A stretch of DNA of 64,000 nt from Parasponia andersonii (lineage: Eukaryota > Streptophyta > Magnoliopsida > Rosales > Cannabaceae). Every line of letters starts with the position of its first letter. Position 1 is the first letter of the stretch. The notes under the pieces were generated by a model. That model had not been told where the DNA came from, did not search any database, and saw only the letters and a program-made list of their open reading frames with translations. The stretch is from positions 687,042 to 751,041 of the forward strand of contig JXTB01000177.1 in NCBI GenBank assembly GCA_002914805.1, read 5' to 3'. Made by a program: the position numbers and the translations under genes. Shown here one piece after another: positions 24,276-35,894 of the stretch.

Positions 24276-25530
24276 CACACAAACATGTATTATTCTCTCA
24301 ATAAAAAATAAAAAATAAAAGGCAAATAAAATACTCTCTTAATTCTTCAATATCCAAGAGGCTTCACCAAGAGAGCTCTAATGGTATTATCAATTTAGAT
24401 CAAATAAATATCTGAAATATGGAAAACAGTCTCTGAAATTAATTATAAATATAAATCAAGAGACACTACTACGGCCTCACAATCCACAAATTTTGGCGAT
24501 GAAAGTAATCAAAAAATAATTGATTTAGGTCTGGATTAGATATAAATTAAAAAAAAAAAACAGAGAGAAAAATTGATGAAAAATCCTGTCAACAAACATG
24601 GAGGTTGAAAGATTCTACAAACTTTGGCTTAGAGAGCTACTTTTACCGAAAACGAATTTAGTAAGGTGTCATTTGAATAAATGGAAAAAAAAAAAAGAAC
24701 CTAAATAATATTTTAGATTTTTTTTTGTAACTATCTCAAGTATATTATTAAGCAATAAAACCGGTATTTATTTTCTAAATCAAGTACTTTAATGGTATTT
24801 TTGTAAAAATAAGTCTGGGATTTTTCAAAACCCATCCATGACTTTTTAAAATAATTGGTATGAGTGTTTTTTTTTTCTTTCATTTTTTTTGTTGAAGTTT
24901 TATCACATAAAATCAAATTACACTCTCTAGAATTTGTAACAATATTATTAACTTATTTGAACAGACTCAAACCCTTTTTGGCTTATAGCAAAGGTACTTC
25001 TTACAAGATAGTAATTCTAAAAAAAATATTAGTTTTATAATAACTTTCTTGGGCTTCTTACAAATATGAAATTTCCAAAGTTTGTTTTTTTTTCATATGT
25101 AACAGTTAGTTTAAAAGTTTACCAATACAGTATTTTTCTATCCTAAATATCCGAAAATGCTCCTAAAAATTTATAAAAATTACAAATAAACTATAAGCTC
25201 CCCCTCCCCAGTCCAATCCAAAAAAAAAAAAAAAAAAGAAAGAAAGATGCAAGAGGTGTGGGGAAAGCTAAGAATGAAATACAAAACCATTCACAGACAT
25301 TAGAGTAATAAGTGAGCATGCTCTCTAGTAACTAGCTCAAAATTATTAAACAGTTAGAAAAGATAAAAGAAATAACTAGTTCATAAATATAAATACTAAG
25401 CCTAAGGGAGACAAATAGCTATATTCTTTAACTATAAGTAAAATATTCAACTAGTTCTATTCCTAAGGTTTTGGTTCCATCAAATAATTTATTATCATCT
25501 TTGATTGCTATGACTAGTTCTGTTTGATTA

Positions 25531-25870
25531 AGATAATCAACTAGTTAGTAAGTACAAGGAAAAAAAATTAATTATAGTCTAAAAAAGATAATCAATTGGT
25601 TACTAAATCTGAGGAATGTAATTAACTGATAAGAAGATAGTTAACTAGTTACTGAGTCTAAGGAAGGTATCAACTATTAAGAAAGATAGTCAACTAGTAA
25701 AGAAAATAATAAAATCATTACAAAGTGTAAAGAAGATAATCTATTAGTTATTAAATACTAAGTCTAAGGAAAGTCCAATGAAAATAATCAACTAGTTACC
25801 AAGTCTAATGAAGATAACCAACTAAAAAGGAAGATAATCAACTAGCAGGAAGATAGTTAACTAGTAAGAT
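25531..25870. repeat. Degenerate minisatellite, about 30-bp unit
   Basis: About a dozen diverged copies of a unit near AAGATAATCAACTAGTTACTAAGTCTAAGG. Units vary in length and share the palindromic core AACTAGTT. Single related copies lie to the left from about 25440. No spacers of constant length and no cas genes are present, so this is not a CRISPR array. Confidence 0.6.
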
Positions 25871-26899
25871 GTGAATAGGAAAAATTTGGAAATTTATTAT
25901 AAAAACTACTATGATTGTTAAAAAAAAAATCAAATAAAAAAGGACAATACTATAAGTAAAAGCATAAATCTATAGAGAGCTATTGAGAATAATTTCCCAG
26001 TTTTCTTTAGGAAAAAAACAAAGCTATCAAAACCTATGAACCTAATACAATTCTTCAAAACTGATACTTTTGAGCTATCTTTGAGGGTGAGATAAGGGAA
26101 TACCACCTTTAAGAAGATTTTAATGAAAAGTAATAACTACTATCTTTTTTTTTTTGAGACAAATGCCACTTTTGGAATAGAAATATACAAAATTAACTTT
26201 AAGACCATATAATAGTTATTGCTTCTTTAAATTAAAGGAACGTTTCATATTTAGCTTAAAAACAAAACGAAAGAAAAATATATTTGACAACATTATTCTC
26301 CAATAGAAGGGGTGGCATTCTGCTCTTCAAGTGGTGACAGATCTAATTTTCTCCATCTTTGAAGGATTATTTTAAACATATGAAACTTCAAGCAAACATA
26401 TTAAAAGTAGCAATATTATGATGGTGCTCTACACCAAACTCTAGTAAAGTTGCAAGACCTGTACACTAGTTATAAGGTGGGCCCCATAACTTTATTAGAG
26501 TGTAGTGTCATGCTCTATTACGTTTTTGCATTTTTCTAACAAAAAAAGTACACTAGAAAATAGTTGTTTTTGGAATTTTGCAATGAAAATTTTGGCAAAA
26601 TGCATATATATATATATATATATATATATCTAAAAAGACCACAAATACAACACTAGGTGACATAAATGGAATTATTTTTGGTATATCATATAAAATGATT
26701 GTCTTCACTATAGGCGGTAATTATATAAATTTGATACTTGAGTGACTCGATAGTACTTTCATATTAAAAGTTACACAAGACAAATCATAGTATATGTATC
26801 TACAAGTGAAGAAATAAAAACAGTATACAAACTGCAGAAACTATAAGCATCAAGTATAATTTAACGTGGTAGAAATAGAAAAAATGAGTACAAACAATA

Positions 26900-26943
26900 T
26901 ATATATATATATATAGATATATATATATATATATATATATATA
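26900..26943. repeat. TA microsatellite
   Basis: About 44 bp of alternating TA with a single GA interruption. Confidence 0.9.
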
Positions 26944-27044
26944 ATGCCTACATCTTTGAAAGCAAATTTCCAACTTATGAACAATCTTCCATATAATTTG
27001 TAAACTAGGGTTGGCTCGTGATATTGCATTCCAAGTAAAAAAAA

Positions 27045-27086
27045 CCCGCCCCCCCCCCCCCCCCCTTCCCCCCCCCCCCCCCCCCC
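27045..27086. repeat. C-rich homopolymer tract
   Basis: About 42 bases, nearly all C, split by one TT and one early G. The opposite strand is a G run able to form quadruplexes. Such runs are also prone to sequencing error, so the exact length is doubtful. Confidence 0.85.
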
Positions 27087-28419
27087 AAAAAAAACAAATC
27101 TTAAAAGCTTAAGCAGTAGTATTTTTCTTTTTATGATTCACCCCTTGAAAGGAACTATAATGATGGATATGCCATCTTTGCTGTCTTTGTTTAGAGCCTC
27201 AGCTGCTAATTGTTTTTCTAACTTTTGTGAATATTTGGTCTTTCTCTCGATTTTAACTACCTCTTGGTTAGACATAACTTGAATTTTGTATAAGTAACAA
27301 TGGGGAAGAAAAGAAACATATTATCAATGTTTATTGTAAAAATATTAGCAAGATCTTATCAAGGAGAAAGTAAGCATTATCTTTCTTCCTGATGGAAATA
27401 AATACGAGTTCATTGCAAAACAAAGGAAAATGAAACTAAGTGAGAAAGGTAAGGAGTAAAAGTTATTACCTTTTATAAACCATCATTTACAAGGATGAGA
27501 AGATTGGTATCTGAGTCAATATCAATACTTTTTATGTTAGGATCTGAATGCACTTGAGATTTTTATTTCAAAATGCTCAAGAAAATACCAGCTGCCCATT
27601 GACTTATACATCATCTCGTAATAAAACATGCAATATACATAAGTTACTAGAACAGACAACAACATAATCAAATCATGATCACACTATAGATTTTCTATAT
27701 GTATAGTTTTGGATGTATCATTGTCAATGTACAATGGCAAGAAATATTATTATATATGCTGGCAACTGTTAATTTCAATTACTAGAAAAAAAGGTCTAAA
27801 ACTTGAAGACATGAATAAAAAATGACCATGAATTTGATATCAATAATTAGAAAATTCCAACTATAAGGTTTCTTGTATTTGAGTGATTTATGTAAAATGA
27901 AGCAATAATTATTGCTAAAAATACTCTTAATATCAAATTTATTTATTGTAATGCCAAATAAGTTGCACAATTTTTAATTTGTTCTAGGTTAACTAATAGA
28001 TCCATTTAAGAGAATGTCCTTTAACACAAGAATGGTCAAGGTGCAATGATTATGCATGAAGTCAAGTTTCTCTATTTAAACCCTCTTATAAGATCAATCT
28101 GATAGTTTTTTTCAGTGCACTTTTTTAGTAATTTATTAAGATTCAAATTTTATTAGCCAAAAATCCTCAAAATAAGGCCATGAAATATGTTAAGAGTATC
28201 TAATTAGTTTTGTAGAAACTAGAAACTAATTGTACCTCAAAACTTTATTTTATGCAGTAATAATATAAATATATATATGATAAATTCATCTGACAAAATC
28301 AAATCAAGCAAAGATTAATAAAAAGATTTCATGAAACAATTATCTAGGATTGATAGCAAAATATCTTTTGTGGTGTACGTATATTAGAACCAAAAATTAT
28401 GTTGAACTATAATTCATAC

Positions 28420-30027
28420 GGTTATGCTAAATACACATACGTAAAATAACCGTAAGTGCACAAGTGATAAATAAGTAATATGGTAATAAGTATAGAGTTA
28501 TCCATCCTACAAGAAATTGGGTATTAAATTATAGTTAATTACTGAAATTATCATGATCTAACTTTATCTAGATAACCAAACTAAATAAGTTTTTAATTTA
28601 AATAAATATAAATATAAATAGAAATATAAAAATAAAATATGGAGACTTTTATATATAAATGTACTAGGGGATTGAATTTACCTAACTATCAACTATATCT
28701 TTTGATCACTAATTACATTCTAATCAACTATTTTTAGCTTATACGTCAAGAATCGAAAGATATTTCTACTCCCTCTCTCGAGTACAGAGTGAAATCATTT
28801 CTAAATCCTCGATTCTAATATTTCTATTCTGAATCAAAAAATTTAGAATTCATTATATTCAATGGTTCTTTGATCATAGTTTTAAAGGAATTCCAAATTC
28901 TCTCAAACTCAACAAAATCCTAAGTTATACTATCTTACAGTCATATCTAAAATTCTCTCGCTTGAGTGATGAATTCTAGAAATCTAATAATCCAACTAGT
29001 GGCCGATTAACTGAGAAACATTCAGCATGGAATAGCATAAATAAATTCAAGAAAAATATCAAAGAATATATTAAAAATTAAGATATAGAATCAAAGTATA
29101 AGCTATGTCATTCTCCTAGAATATAACAAATAGTTCAACATAAGAGAAGCTAATAATAATTTCAACAAGAATTTTATATATCCAAACATATTCATAACTT
29201 TAAGTACATTGAAAAATTCAAATGAAATTAGAGTGAGAAAGAGGAAGAGAAAACTCTTTTGTAGAGGTAAAGCTTTAAGCTTCAATTCTTCAAGTAACTT
29301 TCTTGAGCATTCTCTCCAAAGTTTAGCTTCAAAGATCCCCTCTCTCTATAAATTTTGAGCTCTCAAATGTGTATCTTTTCTCCAACTCTCAACTCCTAAA
29401 ATAGAGGCTTAAGGGTATATTTAAGAGGCTCTATGATGACCTAGGCCAGGTGGAATATCAACAATTCGATCAGATGAAATGAAGGGCCAGGATTAACTAT
29501 AAAATCTCACTCAAAATACAAAATCTGATGTAGGGGAGCATTGTGGCACTAGTTAAATTGCATTAACTGAAGGATAGGATCACCGCGGTACACTATATGC
29601 AGTGCCACAATGCTTGGCTAATTTCTTGGAGAGCATCAAGGAGCTTTTTAGGTAGTACCACAACGCTCCTAGTTTTGGAAATTTTCCAGATCGATAGGCG
29701 CCATTGCACTCCAAGGGCAGCGCCATGGCATTTGCCTTTCTGCCTAAAATTTGAGTTTTTCCTTCTCTTTATATTGACGTGCCTCGATATAGCACCGAGG
29801 TGCTTTAGCTTCTGTCTCTAATGAAAATTCAACTCCTAAACACATCTTTGAACATCTCTAAGGTTTTAGAACTCTTCCATTTTGGTACCAAATATATACT
29901 AAATCCTCAATATCTTATTTTCTATATCATAAACACAAAATGACATTAAAATAATACGAATACTTGAGAACTTATAATTATTTGATATCAAAGGTACTTG
30001 ATTTATGATTGAAATAATCACTCATCA
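28420..30027 (-). repeat. 3' LTR of the Tat-like element
   Basis: On the plus strand it runs from GGTTATGCTAAAT (first base of TG changed to G) to CACTCATCA. It shares the ATAACCGTAAGTGCACAAG segment and the GCACCGCGGTGC-type palindromes (about 29540-29790) with the other LTR. The sequence to its right reads, on the minus strand, GATTGAAGGTATT before TGATGAGTG, a weak polypurine tract. Confidence 0.75.
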
Positions 30028-32782
30028 AATACCTTCAATCTCAAAGATTTGTTTGTCCTCAAGTAAAACAAAAGATTAAAAAGAAAAGTAAAACACAAAT
30101 TAAGTACTAAAGACATAAACGTCAAAGTATGAGTTTCGTATCGAATCAAAAACCGTACACTATCTTTGAAGTCATAAAATATTCTAAGTTCAAATGAAAT
30201 AAAAAATTGAGAGTATCTAGAATTTTAATATCAAATATCGGTTTCACCTCACTTATGATTCTCTCGTGAAAGTGTGTGTATAATCAATCTTACTCAACTA
30301 AATAAACTCCAGATAGACTTATGTGCTTAGTATGCTATGAATGCCCTCTAAATCATGTAAATTGGAGCTAGCATAAGCCCATTTTTTGTGTTGTTCTTCA
30401 CTAATATAGGTTATAATATTAACAAAGATCAAAGGTCTTTAAAGGATTGTAATGTATAGCCGGGGTTAAATGATAGATAAGAAAGATAGTTTTTAGCTCA
30501 GATCACCCTAGGCATGAATCATAACTCAAGGATCTTGTATGATTCCCAAAAAATTATTCACTAGTTTCCCATTATATCACTCTCTTTTTTTCAATTATAT
30601 CCATAACAAGATTATTCATAAAAACATAAGACTAACTAAACATAATCCTTGATTCTCTCTTTTTTTTTTATTGATATATAGATATATATATATTTTTTAT
30701 TTTATTTTTTTAATTTATTTTTTATAACATAAGGATTGTGGCAAAAAGAGGATATATATAAACTTCACCCCCAAACTCAAACTCAATATTGTTCCAATAT
30801 TGAAAAGAATAGAACGTAACACATGATTTGCACAAATTCTCTCATTTTGTTTTCTTTTATTCATAACATACCAACCCACTAGCAACTATCTAAATATAAT
30901 CTAAACTTGTTTTCAAGCTTAATGAATCATGTAAGAGTACAATATAATTATGCCTATTAGTGATGGATTTAAGAATTGGGAATTAATTTATTGGTTTAGA
31001 TACACTTATGGGAGTGATGAAGAAAATAGGTCAGATAGGCTCAAATGGGATTACTAAGGATTAAACTTTCAAAGGTTAGGTTCAAAGGCTCCAACGATCC
31101 AAAGAAATGCCTAAATCTTCTTTCAATGACACTTAACTTAGAATTTCACTAATGTATATAAGTATTCAATAAAGCTCAAAGTAATCAAGTGGTCATGATT
31201 CATAGTACTCAAATGTAAAGAATTAAGAGTGAACTTTAATTAATGTAAATTAAGCACACAAATAATTTCAATGAATTGTATTTCAAAAGACCTAAAGAAT
31301 ATTTAGTGACTAAACTTGTCATCAATAATAAGTTATCTCTTCTAAACAAAACTCACAACTTATTCAAATAAGCAAAAGAAAACAAAAGTGAATAAAAAAT
31401 TTCCCAAAAGAAACCAACTCATAAGAAGAAAAATCACAACGACCAATATACGAGAAAAGTTATACCCAACAAATAATTGATCAATAAGTGTTCTTAACCT
31501 CGAATTCAAAATTGGCAATATTCTCAAAATTTAAATGTTAAATATAAGCACAAGGAAAAAGAATATGCACCAAAGAGGTGAGACATTCTTACCTCCTATT
31601 AAAGTTGGCAAAGGTGGTGCTTTGGACACAATAGCTCTAACTTGGGTGGTGCGAGTCTCCTCTCCATAGTTTTCATCTTTGGACTTATTCATGTACAGAT
31701 TGATAAAGCTCATCAAATAATGGCTTTCGCCCATAGTACGTGTCATATAATACGACACATAAGTTTTAGTTTTGAATGCCCTTCAAGCTTGGTGATATAT
31801 GGAAGTGATCGGCTCGTATGCTCAACTTGACTCAGCTCTAGCACATGTGATTGGTAGGTTTGAATAAATATGATTGGTGGGTTTGAATAAATAGTGCTAG
31901 CAATGGTGAAGGAAGTTTTGGTCACATAAGATCATCATAGATGTGATCCTTATTGAATAGTGATGACAGGATAATTTAGATCTCAAATGGTGAATATTCA
32001 CAAGTGTTGCCTTGTGATTCTTCCTCATTGATTCACTCTTAATTCTCCTCGTCAATTAAGTCGTCATTATCAAGTAAACCCAAGATCTTTCTGCTTGTGC
32101 TCAGCTATTCACGGTGGCTTTTATCAATATTTGTAATTTGTGCACATATCATAGCCACCGTTCTTTTCATGGCTACAAAGAAGTTATAGAGAGACTCAAA
32201 CTATGAATTATGAATGGTCTTTGTTCTCTCCCGCTTCTCATGGCAAAATCTTGTCTCCTTTGAAAATTGTGCAAAAAGATATTCAAGGTCAAGAGAAGGC
32301 TCCAATTGGTGATGTGGAATATCAAACTATGGTGCCAAAATTTTAGAATTATCTCCCAAAATAAGATGGCATGGTGGATAATTTTGACTCCAATAGTCAA
32401 AGTCAGCCATATCTTATAACAACCAATAAGCTTCATCAATAGATAGTTAGTAGATAGAGATGGTACTATTTCCTCTTTCCACCTACATTCTTGTTTCAGG
32501 CCGAAGGTTGTCGAGGAAATTTTGTATTTGATATTCTAGGAAGAAATCATGATTCAGGCACATCATGAGCAACTCTTTATATCTCTATATCTCTACCATG
32601 CAAAATAAAAAGGCTCTGAGTCTCATTAAGAAAACCATAAGAAGACTTGTTGATCTAACATCTCCAAGTACCTCCCAAAACAAAGATTAAAAAATTAAAA
32701 ATTAAAAATAAAAATAAATGCCTAAGTTAAAATCAAACTACTTACTTCCGATATCAACAACAATCTAAAAGATTAATTTTCT
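30028..32782 (-). other. Internal region of the Tat-like element
   Basis: 2.75 kb without intact coding. Minus-strand fragments near 32170-32560 contain a phrase like IQNFLDNLRPETR, which faintly recalls Tat/Athila Gag, but stops interrupt it. Confidence 0.45.
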
Positions 32783-32795
32783 AGCAACGACGCCA
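32783..32795 (-). other. Primer-binding site, tRNA-Asp type
   Basis: The minus strand reads TGGCGTCGTTGCT, six bases inside the LTR end. Plant tRNA-Asp ends ...GGCAACGGCGCCA, so the match is nearly complete with one transition. Confidence 0.75.
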
Positions 32796-32801
32796 AAAAC
32801 T

Positions 32802-32836
32802 TGTTACGCTCAATGCATATATATTTATATATATAC

Positions 32837-32872
<36 letters not shown>

Positions 32873-34402
32873 ACCACAAGTACACGGGTTATAAATAAGT
32901 AATAAAGTGATAAGTGTAGAGTTGTCGATCCAACAAAAAATTAGGTGCTAAATTATCATTAATTATCGAAATTGTCGTGACCTAACTTTATCTAGGCAAT
33001 CAAACTAAATAAGTTTATAATTTAAATAAATATAAATAGAAAAATAAACATAAAATATAGAGACTTCTATGCACAAATATACTAATAGATTGAATTCACC
33101 TAACTATCTACTATGTCTTTGGATCACTTGTTGCATTATAATCAATTATTCTTAGTTTATAAGCTAAGAACCAGAAGATATTTCTATTCCCTCTCACGAG
33201 TACCAAGTGAAATCATTCCTAAATCTCCGATTCTAATATTTCTATTCTAAATCAAGAAATTTAAGAATTCATTATGTTCAATGGTTCTTTGATCATAGCT
33301 TCAAACAAACTATAGATTCTCTCAAACTCAATAAAATCCTAGGTTATACTATTCTATGGTCATATCTAAAATTCTCTCGCTCAAGTGCCAAATTTTAGAA
33401 ACCTACTCATCCAACTAGTGGCCAATTAATTGAGAAGCATTAAGCATAGGATATCATAAATAAATCAAGAACAATATAAAAAAAATATATATTAAAAATC
33501 AAGACATAGAATCAAAGTATAAGCTACATCATTCCCCTAATATATAACAACTAGTTCAACATTGAAGAATTCAATACTAATTTCAACAATAATTTTATAT
33601 ATCCAAATGTGTTCATAACTTCAAGAAAAAAACAAAATTCAAATGAAATTAGGGTGAGAAAAAGAAAGAGAAAACTCTTTTGTGGAGATAGAACTTCAAA
33701 CTTCAATTCTTCAAGCAACTTTCTCAAGCTTCCTTTCCAAATTTTAGCTCCAAAACTCTCATGTCTCTATGAATTTTGAGCTCTCAAGTGTGTCTTCTCT
33801 CTATCTCTCTGCTCTTTGAAATTGAGGCTTAAGGGTATATTCAAGGGACTCCAAGATGACCTAGGTCATGGTATATCAACCATTTGTTTGGATAAAATGA
33901 AAGGCCGAGATTGGCTCTAAAATCTCACTCAAAAAATGGAGTTTGAAGTGGGGAAGCACCACGGTGCTTGGTTTGGAGTGCTGTGATGCTACTTAAATTC
34001 CACTAACTGAAGGACGGGAGCACCGCGGTGCTTGGCTAATTTCTGAGAGAGCACTGAAGAGCTTCTTGGATAGTGCCTTAGTGCTCCTAGGGCAGCACCA
34101 TAACACTTACCTTTCTGCTCAAAGTATGGGTCTTTCCTTCTCTTTAGAGTACTGAAGTGCCTTGATAAATTCGAGAAACTTTAGCCTCTATCTCCAATGA
34201 CCAATTCAGCTTCTAAGCACGTCTTTGAATGTCTCCAAGGCTTCAAAACTTTTTCTTTTTTGTGCGGAACATACTCTAAATCTCAATCTCTTATTTTCTA
34301 TAACATAAACACAAAATGACCTTATATAACACGAAAGCTTAAGAACTTACAATTATTTTATATTAAAAGTACTTGATTTATAAGTGAAATAATCACTCAT
34401 CA
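32802..34402 (-). repeat. 5' LTR of the Tat-like element
   Basis: On the plus strand it runs from TGTTACGCTCAATGC to CACTCATCA. It contains a TA microsatellite at about 32838-32868 that the other LTR lacks, and two GCACCGCGGTGC-type palindromes at about 33956-34030. Confidence 0.78.
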
Positions 34403-34403
34403 C

Positions 34404-34593
34404 CTGCTTCAATAATAAACAAGCTAAAGAGGGTGGAAAGGGTCTAATGCGGTGACCTAAGTGGGTGACTTTCTGGTTTCATGCCAAAAAATAATGCTGC
34501 TTCAATAATAAACAAGCTAAAGAGGGTGGAAAGGGTCTCATGCGTTGACCTAAATGAGTGACTTTCTGGTTTCATGCCAAAAAATAATGCTGC
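34404..34593. repeat. 93-bp tandem duplication beside the LTR
   Basis: The unit beginning CTGCTTCAATAATAAACAAG occurs at 34404-34496 and 34497-34589 with only a few differences, then a third CTGC starts at 34590. It begins two bases after the LTR end. Confidence 0.9.
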
Positions 34594-35585
34594 AACTTGT
34601 AATCGAAATTAGGAGTTAAATTTTTAACCTTTTCATGGAAAAACTACAACATTATATAAGATTTATAGTATGTAAACCTATATTTTTGGTCCCTAAAGTT
34701 CGTTTCAAATATCATTTTAGTTTTTATTTATAATTTTCATTTACACAAATCCCAATGAATTTTTAACTAAAACAATGTCACTTCTACTTCAATCTTTCTA
34801 CTATGTGTCATTTTGTATGTAATTCAATCTTAAAGAATCATCATAAGTAACTAAGTAATATTGAAAGCAATTTTAGTGCGCAATTCTTCAAATAACGAAT
34901 GAGTATTCAATGGTATGTGATTAGTCGGAAAGTCATATCCTTGCATACCTAGTACCAACTTATGTAATAAAAAGATAAAAACATTTTTAACTTACAAAGT
35001 GTGATTATGGTCAGTAGAAGAACTACTGTGTCTCTATGAAAAAACTTTGATCCAAAGAACTAAAAGGAAAAGAAAATGGAACAAAATGTACTTGAGGGTT
35101 TATATTATGTGTTGTGATTTTTCAGTTGACTCTCAAGTCGTTAATTAAAGAATGATGAAATGAAAATTGGCTTTAAACATTTAGCAAGGTTAATTTTAAT
35201 AATTGCCTAGAATTAATCTCTTCCCCCACCCTTGTTTTAAGTGAGTGGTTTTGAAAATAGAAAGTACTAGACATGATTATATATGATTGTATATATTTAT
35301 ATATTAACTATTGTGCATAGATATGTCAATAAAGTAATAAAGTCTGATAAATAAATTGCTTGTGAGGGAAATATATGTGGTTTTGAAAGCATTATACATA
35401 TGACACATTGTTTCTATTTCTTGTGACTAAATTTCTCAAGACAACTATTGTGTCTCCCCGTACAAGTTACAATTCACATGAAAGGAGTAGAAACATCTCA
35501 ATTTGACACAAATAGCAACAATGCCCTCTATTAATAAAATGAAATTATATGAAAAAAGTAAGCTATGCTAAATCTTGGTCACAAC
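34594..35585. other. AT-rich intergenic DNA
   Basis: No gene or repeat identified. Confidence 0.55.
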
Positions 35586-35894
35586 TGTTAAGAATTACCA
35601 ACCGATAATTGACAAACAAAAAAGATGAAAAACAAGAACACACAGATTTAAGTGGAAAATTCTAATCGGGAAAAAACCACTGGCAGAGGAGGAAATTTCA
35701 CTATGTCGAAAAATAAGGTACAGAAGATAGGTTTTACACGACCGAACCGAAAATATATATAATCTAAAAAAACCCTAAAATACATATGTGTACGGACGAA
35801 AACTATACGGACAAAACGGTCCAAAATGCCACACATGTGACACCGCGAAGTTTTCAGGCTAGGACAAATAGAATTCGAGTCACGAACTCTAACA
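35586..35894 (-). repeat. Solo copia LTR, same family as the 57.5-kb element
   Basis: On the minus strand it begins TGTTAGAGTTCGTGAC and ends GGTAATTCTTAACA, as do the LTRs at 57461 and 61426. Its middle shares TTTCGTCCGTACACATATGT and CTTCTGTACCTTATTTTTCG with the 61426 LTR. No coding region adjoins. The flanks are ACAAC (35581-35585) and GCAAC (35895-35899), a probable 5-bp target duplication with one change, so it most likely arose by recombination between two LTRs. Confidence 0.85.

Larger units (their letters stand above)
24276..28419. other. AT-rich intergenic DNA with simple repeats
   Basis: No gene or recognisable transposon coding region in about 4 kb. It contains the minisatellite at 25.5 kb, TA microsatellites at about 26604-26628 and 26900-26943, and a long C-rich homopolymer at about 27045-27086. 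Confidence 0.5.
28420..34402 (-). mobile_element. Non-autonomous Tat-like gypsy retrotransposon
   Basis: Two similar long terminal repeats (28420-30027, 1608 bp; 32802-34402, 1601 bp) lie in the same orientation about 2.8 kb apart. Read on the minus strand, the right LTR is followed after AGTTTT by TGGCGTCGTTGCT at 32783-32795. That is one base off the start of the plant tRNA-Asp complement TGGCGCCGTTGC, the primer-binding site of Tat/Ogre elements. So the right LTR is 5' and the element runs on the minus strand. The interior has no frame above 88 codons and only doubtful gag traces near 32170-32560, so it could move only with proteins from another element. The LTRs differ at many sites, suggesting an old insertion. 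No target duplication is visible (CATAC left, CCTGC right). Confidence 0.8.

Noticed and set aside
25531-25870. Possible CRISPR-like array because of a repeating 30-bp unit
   Set aside because: The repeats are contiguous and diverged, without unique spacers, and this is plant nuclear DNA.
31531-32439. Short frames inside the Tat-like element as possible genes
   Set aside because: They are interrupted and lie in a retrotransposon interior; at most they are gag traces.
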